Of a DNA stretch of 7,104 nt, positions 1 to 5,937 are shown piece by piece. The notes under the pieces were generated by a model. The model was given only the letters and a program-made list of their open reading frames with translations. It had not been told where the DNA came from and searched no databases. Source of the stretch: Paenibacillus sp. oral taxon 786 str. D14. Lineage in GTDB: Bacteria > Bacillota > Bacilli > Paenibacillales > Paenibacillaceae. Position numbers and translations under genes: made by a program. How positions within the stretch are numbered: position 1 is the first letter of the stretch; each line of letters begins with the position of its first letter. The stretch is from positions 31,891 through 38,994 of the forward strand of contig NZ_GG695994.1 in assembly GCF_000159955.1 (NCBI RefSeq), given 5' to 3'.

Positions 1-28
1 TTCCTTAGCCGGCTAACCGGCTAAGGAA
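1..28 (-). repeat. Perfect 12-bp inverted repeat over the stop codon; possible terminator
   Basis: Arms 1-12 (TTCCTTAGCCGG) and 17-28 are exact reverse complements around a 4-nt loop. On the minus strand this makes a GC-rich hairpin that includes the TAA stop of the GGDEF-EAL gene and codes for its last residues, SRLAG. The stem may continue beyond the window, and any T-tract would lie outside, so a terminator role is plausible but unproven. Confidence 0.6.
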
Positions 29-2107
29 CTCGCTTTCCAGCACACCGGCAGACACCGGTTTGCTAAACAGATATCCTTGTCCTTCGTGGCAACGTTGGCG
101 CTTCAGAAACTCCAACTGCTCCTCGTTCTCTACGCCTTCGGCCGTCACCTTCAGCTTTAAGTGATGTGCCATAGTGGTGATGGTGGAGACGATCGCCGCG
201 TCGTTCCCGTCGTACATGACCTCTTTGACGAAGGCGCGGTCAATTTTCAACCGATCGATCGGCAGGCTTTTCAAATAATAAAGCGAGCTGTAGCCTGTGC
301 CGAAATCATCGATGCTGATATGTATCCCTAAACGCTTCAAGCGATGAAGCTGATCTAGCGCGGTTTCAATATCGTATGTCATGCTTTCCGTCACTTCCAG
401 CTCCAGGTATTGCGGATCTAACCCTACCTCACGCAGGATCGCGTTCACGTGCTCTGCTAAATTATATTGCCGGAACTGGCGCATCGATAAATTGACGGAT
501 ACGCAAACCGGTTCAAAACCGTCCATCTGCCATTTCTTATTATACTGGCAAGCCGTCTTCAGCACCCACTCGCCGAGAGGAACGATCAGCCCGCTCTCTT
601 CGGCCAGCGGAATGAATTCACTTGGCGGTATCAGTCCCCGCTTCGGGTGGTTCCAACGGACAAGCGCTTCCATCCCAACCATTTTCCCCGTATCCAAACG
701 AATCTGCGGCTGGAACTCCAGGAAAAATTCCTCCCGCTCCAGCGCCTTGCGCATATCGTTCTCCAGCTCCACCTTCGCTTGGGTACGCTGTTTCATCGCT
801 GCATGATAACGCAGAAACTCCACGCCTTGTTCCTTAGCATGGTGCACCGCCATATCGGCAAATTGGATCAACTCGTTCACTGAGTCGGCGTCATTCGGAA
901 ATACGGACAAACCCATGCTCAAGGAAATATGGTATTCGGTGTCGTCGATGAGTACCCCCGGATCTACAGAGGCTAACAGCTGTTTAGCCCGGTCCTCGGC
1001 GGCCGCAGCATCCGGCAGCTCGGAGAAGACCACGGCGAATTCGTCCTCGCCCATCCGGTACACCCACTGCTGAGGGCCTTCAAGCACCGCTAACCGACTT
1101 CCCAGCTCGGTCAACACCTTGTCCCCCGCGCTGTAACCCAACGAGTCGTTAATCGCCTTAAACCGGTCGATATTGATAACCGCCACGCCGATACAAGCCC
1201 GCGTAAATCCCAAGAGCTCGTCCAACTGCTCTTTCATTTGCCGCAAATTCGGCAGTCCGGTTAAATCATCATGGTAAGCCATATGCTTCATCTGGGCTTC
1301 CACGAGCAGTTTGCCGCGCAACGGTTCTTCAATCGTCAGCCGGTAAACCCCTTTTAATACGATGTAATACGAAATGCCCATATACCATTGCCCCGCCGCC
1401 TGGGTTAACCCCTCAACATGCCCCGGCGGACAGGTCAGCAAGACATGCCCCATCGCCATGAAGAGCAGTGACCGGGTTACCGTCATCATCGCCGGCGGGC
1501 GCTCTGCCCGATGCCGATAAAGGACAGCCGCAGCCACGAGGAGGTAGAGCAAAGGAATCCCCGCTTGCAAAACCAGTTGTAGAAGCTCCGTTTCAAATAA
1601 TGTCGGCAAGCGGTCTTGGTACCGGTTTAACACAAACAGACCTGCCAGTGTCACCAAGACGGCACTGACAAACATGGTCACTTTCTGCTGTCCGGACACC
1701 TGCTGGTCCGTTGCAGCAAAGATCCGCAGCATCCCAAAGGCCCCTAGCAAATGTGAGATCACCAGAAACCAGGTCGCCAAATTTCCGCTCGGTTCGAAGC
1801 CAAGCAGCGAGATGTCACCGTATAAAACGGTATACAGGATATCCAATATCCCGATCATCGAAAATAAAACGGCCGTGTAAAGCCGCTGCTTGGAAAGTTT
1901 GTCGGTAAACAGAATCCATCCCTGCGCAAATATGGCGAATGATACGGCCAGGCACATGAGGCCTGCCAAAAGATGCAGCGTCTGAACAACCGCGTCCGTC
2001 CCCGGCGGATATCCGTTCCATGCCGACAACTGGACAACCCCGATCATCGCCGCCAATCCGATTACCCCTTGGATGATTGTCGTTCGTTCCTCTGCCCTAA
2101 TCCTCAA
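5..2107 (-). CDS. Membrane-anchored GGDEF-EAL protein, probable c-di-GMP phosphodiesterase
   Basis: This 700-residue protein probably hydrolyses the second messenger c-di-GMP at the membrane. Residues 1-260 hold seven or eight hydrophobic segments (about 10-29, 41-65, 74-97, 110-131, 143-161, 175-196, 210-226, perhaps 240-255) and resemble a MASE3-type sensor; that assignment is by eye. A GGDEF domain follows (about 270-440), with DDLTGLPN at 280-287. Its signature is GEDEF at 353-357, with the second Gly replaced, and no RxxD inhibitory site precedes it, so cyclase activity is doubtful. The EAL domain (about 450-695) keeps the expected catalytic and metal-binding residues: E480 in EAL, N539, E571, D600-D601 in DDFGTG, K621, E657 and Q677. 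The start is TTG: a GGAGG lies 10 nt upstream, and an in-frame TGA sits three codons before it, leaving no usable earlier start. An intrinsic terminator separates it from the upstream aldolase gene, so it should have its own promoter, which I could not place with confidence. Confidence 0.93.
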   Translation of the reverse strand: MRIRAEERTTIIQGVIGLAAMIGVVQLSAWNGYPPGTDAVVQTLHLLAGLMCLAVSFAIFAQGWILFTDKLSKQRLYTAVLFSMIGILDILYTVLYGDISLLGFEPSGNLATWFLVISHLLGAFGMLRIFAATDQQVSGQQKVTMFVSAVLVTLAGLFVLNRYQDRLPTLFETELLQLVLQAGIPLLYLLVAAAVLYRHRAERPPAMMTVTRSLLFMAMGHVLLTCPPGHVEGLTQAAGQWYMGISYYIVLKGVYRLTIEEPLRGKLLVEAQMKHMAYHDDLTGLPNLRQMKEQLDELLGFTRACIGVAVINIDRFKAINDSLGYSAGDKVLTELGSRLAVLEGPQQWVYRMGEDEFAVVFSELPDAAAAEDRAKQLLASVDPGVLIDDTEYHISLSMGLSVFPNDADSVNELIQFADMAVHHAKEQGVEFLRYHAAMKQRTQAKVELENDMRKALEREEFFLEFQPQIRLDTGKMVGMEALVRWNHPKRGLIPPSEFIPLAEESGLIVPLGEWVLKTACQYNKKWQMDGFEPVCVSVNLSMRQFRQYNLAEHVNAILREVGLDPQYLELEVTESMTYDIETALDQLHRLKRLGIHISIDDFGTGYSSLYYLKSLPIDRLKIDRAFVKEVMYDGNDAAIVSTITTMAHHLKLKVTAEGVENEEQLEFLKRQRCHEGQGYLFSKPVSAGVLESEFLSRLAG

Positions 2108-2117
2108 TGCGTATCAA

Positions 2118-2122
2118 CCTCC
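2118..2122 (-). promoter_or_regulatory. Ribosome binding site fixing a TTG start
   Basis: On the minus strand GGAGG lies 10 nt before the TTG at 2107. It sits inside a perfect 12-bp palindrome, ACCTCCGGAGGT (2117-2128), so self-pairing or RNA dimerisation could mask it. That masking idea is inference only. Confidence 0.75.
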
Positions 2123-2207
2123 GGAGGTAAGTACTTATCGATCCGTCATGAGTCTACTATTCAACATATTCCGCTTATTTCCTGCCTTCTTCTCAAATTT
2201 GTCGAGG

Positions 2208-2240
2208 AAAAATAGAAGCCCGGACACAAGGCCCGGGCTT
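2208..2240 (-). terminator. Rho-independent terminator of the aldolase gene
   Basis: On the minus strand, an 8-bp stem AAGCCCGG / CCGGGCTT (2233-2240 with 2216-2223) and a 9-nt loop are followed by CTATTTTT. It begins 5 nt after the aldolase stop codon. The flank on the other side is also T-rich on the plus strand, so it might work in both directions, though no plus-strand gene leads into it. Confidence 0.88.
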
Positions 2241-2245
2241 AATTT

Positions 2246-3214
2246 TTATGATTTTTTGGGACGATGAACCGTTGTCTCCGGCGTCGTCAGCTTATCGTAA
2301 AAATCGACGACTTTGTCTTTGTCGTCCGAAGCCCGCAGCGCCATCGCGGAACGCGGATGCTCGTCAAGCGTCCCCGTGATCATGTAAGGGATCAGGTACC
2401 CCCACTCTTCCTTCTCGCGAAGCGGGATCAAGAGCTCCTCCAGAACTTCTAGTACAGGGCGCAGCTTGTAATTCGTACCCTTCAGATGGGTCACAAGCAG
2501 CTCGGTTGGACAGTTGCCGGCCGCGCGTCCCATGCCATACACAGAGGCATCCAGCAGTTCAACCCCATTTTCAGCGGCCACCAGCGTATTGGAAAAAGCC
2601 AGCTGCATGTTGTTGTGGGTGTGAACACCTAGCCGTTTACCTGGCAAATGGGTTTTGAACTTGTTGACCAAATGCTCCATGTCTTTATAATCGAGACTTC
2701 CGTAGGAATCAACGATGTAGACAACGTCAACGACGCTATCTTTGATCATCTCAAAGGCTTCCAGCAGCTCATGCTCCATCACGTTGGACAACGCCATAAT
2801 ATTCAACGTCGTCTCGTAGCCGCGATCATGGAACAATTGCACCAGCTGCAGGGCTTTGTCCACATCTTTAATGTAGCAAGCAACTCGAATTAAATCGAGC
2901 AGGCTTTCGCTGCGCGGTAAAATATCGTTTTCGTCTACCCGGCCGATATCGACCAGTGCGGATAGCTTCGTCGTTCCTTTTTGAGGAATTACCTTGCGCA
3001 GGAAATCGTCGTCCAGAAACCGCCAAGGACCGGCTTCATCGGCGCCTTTCAGCAGCTTCGGCGAGTTTTTGTAGCCGATTTCCATATAATCCACACCCGC
3101 CTCATTCAGGCCCGCGTACAATTTTTGGACAAATTCTACGCTGAAGTCCCAGTTGTTCACCAGTCCTCCATCACGGATGGTGCAGTCGACGATTTTGCAT
3201 TTATTGGCTTTCAT
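2246..3214 (-). CDS. HMGL-like / DRE-TIM family aldolase-type enzyme
   Basis: This 322-residue protein belongs to the DRE-TIM metallolyase superfamily (4-hydroxy-2-oxovalerate aldolase, HMG-CoA lyase, isopropylmalate synthase). Members make or break C-C bonds next to a carbonyl with a divalent metal in a TIM barrel. Visible marks are DCTIRDGG at 10-17 (catalytic R14, metal ligand D15), VDSYG at 168-172, the metal-binding HTHNN at 198-202 and a glycine-rich GMGRAAGN at 227-234. It is shorter than isopropylmalate synthases and lacks their C-terminal regulatory domain. No acetaldehyde dehydrogenase or hydratase lies beside it, so a catechol meta-cleavage role is not supported and the substrate is unknown. 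The start is set at the ATG at 3214 because GGAGAGG lies 10 nt upstream. The frame stays open to an ATG at 3280, but the added 22 residues are polar, lack a ribosome binding site and precede the normal barrel start. It is probably transcribed alone. Confidence 0.88.
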   Translation of the reverse strand: MKANKCKIVDCTIRDGGLVNNWDFSVEFVQKLYAGLNEAGVDYMEIGYKNSPKLLKGADEAGPWRFLDDDFLRKVIPQKGTTKLSALVDIGRVDENDILPRSESLLDLIRVACYIKDVDKALQLVQLFHDRGYETTLNIMALSNVMEHELLEAFEMIKDSVVDVVYIVDSYGSLDYKDMEHLVNKFKTHLPGKRLGVHTHNNMQLAFSNTLVAAENGVELLDASVYGMGRAAGNCPTELLVTHLKGTNYKLRPVLEVLEELLIPLREKEEWGYLIPYMITGTLDEHPRSAMALRASDDKDKVVDFYDKLTTPETTVHRPKKS

Positions 3215-3224
3215 CTGGCATATT

Positions 3225-3231
3225 CCTCTCC
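3225..3231 (-). promoter_or_regulatory. Ribosome binding site choosing the aldolase start
   Basis: Minus-strand GGAGAGG lies 10 nt before the ATG at 3214. No comparable site precedes the in-frame ATG at 3280. A nearer ATG around 3220 is out of frame. Confidence 0.7.
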
Positions 3232-3365
3232 ATCGTTTCGTTTTACTATCCATCTTACTAAAGGTTGTTCGAAAAGTCATCTTTGGATCACGAAGTTTCC
3301 ATTCTTCGTTATGAAGTAAATCACAGTATGGGCCAGCGGTGCGTGCTATATTACTTGTGAATTTA

Positions 3366-3384
3366 ATTGAGATTGATTCTCAAT
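3366..3384 (+). promoter_or_regulatory. Fur-box-like operator of the feo operon
   Basis: ATTGAGA and TCTCAAT form a perfect 7-bp inverted repeat around TTGAT. The inner 15 bases, TGAGATTGATTCTCA, match the Bacillus Fur 7-1-7 consensus TGATAATNATTATCA at most positions. The site overlaps the predicted -35 box and spacer and lies 66 nt before feoA. Iron-loaded Fur would be expected to block transcription here. The assignment rests on the motif and on the iron-uptake genes it precedes. Confidence 0.82.
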
Positions 3385-3394
3385 AGCGTTTAAT
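3367..3394 (+). promoter_or_regulatory. Sigma-A-like promoter of the feo operon
   Basis: A -35 TTGAGA (3367-3372) and a -10 TTTAAT (3389-3394) are separated by 16 nt. Each box matches consensus at five of six positions. Transcription would begin near 3400, leaving a leader of about 50 nt with a small AGCCG-TTTT-CGGCT hairpin (3409-3422) before the ribosome binding site. Confidence 0.65.
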
Positions 3395-3435
3395 CAACTA
3401 GATTTTTCAGCCGTTTTCGGCTTACTTACATGACG

Positions 3436-3442
3436 AAGGAGG
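3436..3442 (+). promoter_or_regulatory. Ribosome binding site choosing the feoA start
   Basis: AAGGAGG is a near-perfect anti-16S match, 8 nt before the ATG at 3451. It excludes the in-frame ATG at 3430, which lies upstream of this site and has none of its own. Confidence 0.85.
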
Positions 3443-3450
3443 AAGTTTTC

Positions 3451-3693
3451 ATGAAACCTTGCCGATGCTGCCTGCTAGGTTTGAAACCCGGGACCACTTG
3501 TGCCATCACGCAAATTGGCAATATGGACCCGATCCTGAAACGGCGCCTCGCGGATCTCGGGATCCGGGAAGGATCCCGCGTGGTCGTGAAACGGTACTGC
3601 TTATGGGGCGGTCCGGTCACGCTGGAATGCGCCGGGCAACTGCTGGGCATCCGCCAGAAGGAAGCGGCCCATATCGAGGTGGCAGTCTCATGA
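3451..3693 (+). CDS. feoA: FeoA, ferrous iron transport accessory protein
   Basis: This 80-residue cytosolic protein has the FeoA SH3-like fold pattern: LGLKPG at 9-14, RRLADLGIREGS at 31-42, then alternating beta segments (VVVKRY, GPVTLEC, LLGIRQKEAAHIEV). FeoA is a partner of the FeoB iron permease and is needed for full Fe(II) uptake in several bacteria; its exact action on FeoB is not settled. The start at 3451 is fixed by an AAGGAGG 8 nt upstream. The TGA stop overlaps the feoB start as ATGA, which suggests translational coupling. It is the first gene of the Fur-controlled operon. One oddity is its six cysteines (4, 6, 7, 17, 50, 60), with a CxCC cluster close to the N-terminus. Confidence 0.95.
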   Translation: MKPCRCCLLGLKPGTTCAITQIGNMDPILKRRLADLGIREGSRVVVKRYCLWGGPVTLECAGQLLGIRQKEAAHIEVAVS

Positions 3694-5720
3694 ACAACGC
3701 CGCACTCATTGGGAACCCGAACACAGGGAAAACCTCACTGTTTAATGCCTTAACCCGCTCTTACGAATATGTCGGGAACTGGGCCGGCGTAACGGTGGAG
3801 AAAAAAGTCGGGCACCTGCGAAGCACAACCGGACTGCTCACCGACCTGCCCGGGATCTATACCCTGCATCCTTTGTCTCGAGATGAGGGGATTGCAGCCG
3901 AGTACCTGGCCTCCGAGCCCCCTTCCGTGCTCGTGAATATCGTCGATGCCTCTAACTTGGAGCGTAACCTATATCTGACGCTGCAGCTACTGGAATACGG
4001 CAAACCGGTAATCATCGGGTTAAATATGATAGACGTTGCCGAGGCCCGCGGGTTGAAGGTGGATCCAGAGAAGCTGGCGGCCCTGCTGGGCGTTCCCGTT
4101 CTCCCGCTGATTGCACGTACCGGCAAAGGCAGTAAAGAAGTGCTGCGGGCAATCGAACAACAGTCTTCTGAATCGGCGCAAAAGCCGGAATTTACGATCG
4201 ATTATGGCGAAGTGATCGAGCAAGCCATTCACGACATCACGCGTGAGCTTGCAGCAGACTGGGAGGAACAACGTCCGGCCTTACGCTGGATCGCCTTGCA
4301 GGTACTGGAGGACAACCCGGCGGTCATCTCCGCGCTTCCGCCGCAGACCAACTTGCACATGCTGCAGAAGATCCGGGCCGAAGTAGAAGCGAAGCTGGCT
4401 GCGAACGATTTGGCTTCCTCCGCGGAAGCGTATATCCGCTCCGTCCGGAACCAGCGGATTCAGAACATTTGCAGTGAAGCCGTGGATGCCTCACAGAAGA
4501 AACCGCACTCGATGACCGAACGCATCGACCGTATTGTCACCCATCCGTTTCTCGGCCTCCCGCTGTTTATGGTTTTCATGTACCTCACTTTCCAGCTGAC
4601 GTTTGATTGGCTCGGCAACCCGCTCTCTGATCTGCTGGACGGGTTCATCAGCGGTCCGCTGATCAGCGGTGTGGAGAGTCTGCTGACCGGCATAGGGGCT
4701 TCAAGCTTCACGCAGGCGTTGATCACGGGCGGCATCATCGGCGGCGTTGGCGGCGTACTGGTGTTTATTCCGCAGATTTTCATCATGTTCCTGATCATTT
4801 CCTTCATTGAAGACTCCGGTTACATGGCCCGGATTACCGTCATGATGGATAAATTGATGGAAATCGTCGGTCTAAACGGCAAAGCGTTAATTCCATTTAT
4901 CCTAGGCTTTGGCTGCAATGTGCCGGCGATTATGGCTTCCCGCAGCATCGAGCAGCCGAAGGAACGGATGCTGACCATGCTGCTCATTCCGCTGATGTCC
5001 TGCTCCGCGCGGTTACCGGTTTACGCTTTATTTGCCGGCATCTTTTTCGCTGAGTCGCAAGGTCTGATCGTCTTTTCTCTGTATATGCTTGGCATCGTGC
5101 TGGCGCTTGGGTTGGCCAAAGTGTTCTCGCTGTTCCTGTTCAAAAACGAACGTTCCTTCTTTATCGTTGAGCTGCCGCCATATCGGATGCCGCAAAGCGT
5201 CACCCTGTTCCGCAGCACCTGGGAGAAGGGCAAAGGCTTCCTGCGCAAAGCCGGCACCTTCATTCTCGGCGGTTCCGTGCTGATCTGGCTGCTCACGTAC
5301 CTTGGTCCGGGTGGCGTCGCGGACAACATGGATGACAGCTTCCTCGCAGCCATCGGCGGCTTGTTCGCGTCCGTCATGCAGCCGCTAGGCTTCGGCACTT
5401 GGCAATCCGGGGCAGCGCTGATTACCGGGTTTATGGCCAAGGAGGTCGTGGTATCAACGATGAACATCATTTACCATGTTCCGGATATGGCCGGACTGCA
5501 AGGCCAAATTGCCGCATCCTTCACCGGGCTGCAGGCCTACAGCTTTATGGCCTTCGTTCTGCTGTACACCCCGTGCCTTGCAACGGTTGGCGTTCTTCGC
5601 AAAGAAACAGCTTCCTGGAAGTGGACGTTATTTGCTATCGGCTATTCGCTGACGCTGGCTTACCTCGTGGCTTTCTTGATCTATCAGATCGGATGGCGGC
5701 TAGGATTCGGACTGGCTTAA
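3690..5720 (+). CDS. feoB: FeoB, ferrous iron transporter with N-terminal GTPase domain
   Basis: This 676-residue inner-membrane protein imports Fe(II). The N-terminal G domain shows G1 GNPNTGKTS at 8-16 (N11 is the residue linked to potassium-stimulated GTPase activity), a switch I Thr in GVTVEKK (33-39), G3 DLPG at 52-55, G4 NMID at 112-115 and G5 ARTGKG at 142-147. A helical guanine-dissociation-inhibitor-like region follows to about 275. The membrane domain starts near 285 and carries two Gate-type repeats and conserved cysteine motifs: CNVPAI at 409-414, SCSARLPVY at 437-445 and YTPC at 626-629. The length matches Firmicute FeoB proteins and is shorter than the roughly 770-residue E. coli form. 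The frame is open back to 3459, but that stretch only re-reads feoA; the start at 3690 fits the G domain beginning and has GAGG 10 nt upstream. All key motifs are intact. Confidence 0.97.
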   Translation: MNNAALIGNPNTGKTSLFNALTRSYEYVGNWAGVTVEKKVGHLRSTTGLLTDLPGIYTLHPLSRDEGIAAEYLASEPPSVLVNIVDASNLERNLYLTLQLLEYGKPVIIGLNMIDVAEARGLKVDPEKLAALLGVPVLPLIARTGKGSKEVLRAIEQQSSESAQKPEFTIDYGEVIEQAIHDITRELAADWEEQRPALRWIALQVLEDNPAVISALPPQTNLHMLQKIRAEVEAKLAANDLASSAEAYIRSVRNQRIQNICSEAVDASQKKPHSMTERIDRIVTHPFLGLPLFMVFMYLTFQLTFDWLGNPLSDLLDGFISGPLISGVESLLTGIGASSFTQALITGGIIGGVGGVLVFIPQIFIMFLIISFIEDSGYMARITVMMDKLMEIVGLNGKALIPFILGFGCNVPAIMASRSIEQPKERMLTMLLIPLMSCSARLPVYALFAGIFFAESQGLIVFSLYMLGIVLALGLAKVFSLFLFKNERSFFIVELPPYRMPQSVTLFRSTWEKGKGFLRKAGTFILGGSVLIWLLTYLGPGGVADNMDDSFLAAIGGLFASVMQPLGFGTWQSGAALITGFMAKEVVVSTMNIIYHVPDMAGLQGQIAASFTGLQAYSFMAFVLLYTPCLATVGVLRKETASWKWTLFAIGYSLTLAYLVAFLIYQIGWRLGFGLA

Positions 5721-5737
5721 GCAAAATTCGATAAACG

Positions 5738-5744
5738 AAAGGAG
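5738..5744 (+). promoter_or_regulatory. Ribosome binding site of the small Cys-rich gene
   Basis: AAAGGAG lies 9 nt before the ATG at 5754. This supports a short reading frame that might otherwise be dismissed. Confidence 0.75.
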
Positions 5745-5753
5745 CTGCCTGTT

Positions 5754-5936
5754 ATGGCCGACATCATCATCCTTACCGCTATTTTTGGATATGCTGCCTT
5801 CGCGTTATACCGCGGCTTCAAGAAAAGCAAAAAAGGCGCCTGCGCCTCCTGCTCGCAGCAGAAGTCCTGTTCTGCAGCTTGCGGGAAGTACGCGGCGTCC
5901 TCTACGCCATCTGCGGCCAAAGGCCCTAAAGATTAA
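5754..5936 (+). CDS. FeoB-associated Cys-rich membrane protein
   Basis: This 60-residue protein has one N-terminal membrane helix (about 4-20), a basic stretch (RGFKKSKKG, 20-28) that should lie in the cytosol by the positive-inside rule, and a cysteine cluster with spacing CxxC-x5-C-x3-C (C30, C33, C39, C43). The tail is a low-complexity Ala/Ser/Pro/Lys segment. This layout and its place directly after feoB match the FeoB-associated Cys-rich family of Firmicutes, which occupies the position of FeoC in enterobacteria. It may bind iron or an Fe-S cluster, or sense redox state for FeoB; the function is not established. It begins 33 nt after the feoB stop with its own ribosome binding site and is the last gene of the operon. 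Its stop codon is one base from that of the convergent kinase gene. Confidence 0.88.
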   Translation: MADIIILTAIFGYAAFALYRGFKKSKKGACASCSQQKSCSAACGKYAASSTPSAAKGPKD

Positions 5937-5937
5937 T

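Larger units (their letters stand above)
3215..3450. other. Divergent intergenic region between the aldolase gene and feoA
   Basis: This 236-nt gap holds the feo promoter, Fur box and leader on its right side. On its left it holds the aldolase ribosome binding site and a weak 6-bp inverted repeat, ACGAAG / CTTCGT (3290-3295 with 3304-3309). I found no convincing sigma-A promoter for the aldolase gene on the minus strand. Confidence 0.6.

Noticed and set aside
381..883. Plus-strand open frames opposite the EAL domain
   Set aside because: They are antisense shadows of a conserved domain, overlap one another in different frames and show no recognisable protein features.
2128..2160. Sigma-D-like -10 box (TCGATAAG) before the GGDEF-EAL gene
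   Set aside because: No TAAA-type -35 box lies at the proper distance, so the link to motility regulation is not supported.
3215..3280. Longer aldolase N-terminus from the ATG at 3280
   Set aside because: It has no ribosome binding site and adds polar residues before the usual barrel start. The ATG at 3214 has a well-spaced GGAGAGG.
3290..3309. Inverted repeat ACGAAG / CTTCGT as a terminator or operator
   Set aside because: It has only six pairs with an 8-nt loop and no T-tract, which is within what chance would give in an intergenic region of this size.
3459..3689. Extended N-terminus of FeoB in the open frame upstream of 3690
   Set aside because: It re-reads feoA in another frame and gives low-complexity sequence. 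The GTPase domain begins right at the 3690 ATG, which has its own ribosome binding site and overlaps the feoA stop.
4460..5470. Long minus-strand open frames opposite feoB (4460-4807 and 5021-5470)
   Set aside because: They lie fully antisense to a conserved gene, their translations look like no family I know, and codon bias of the sense gene explains their openness.
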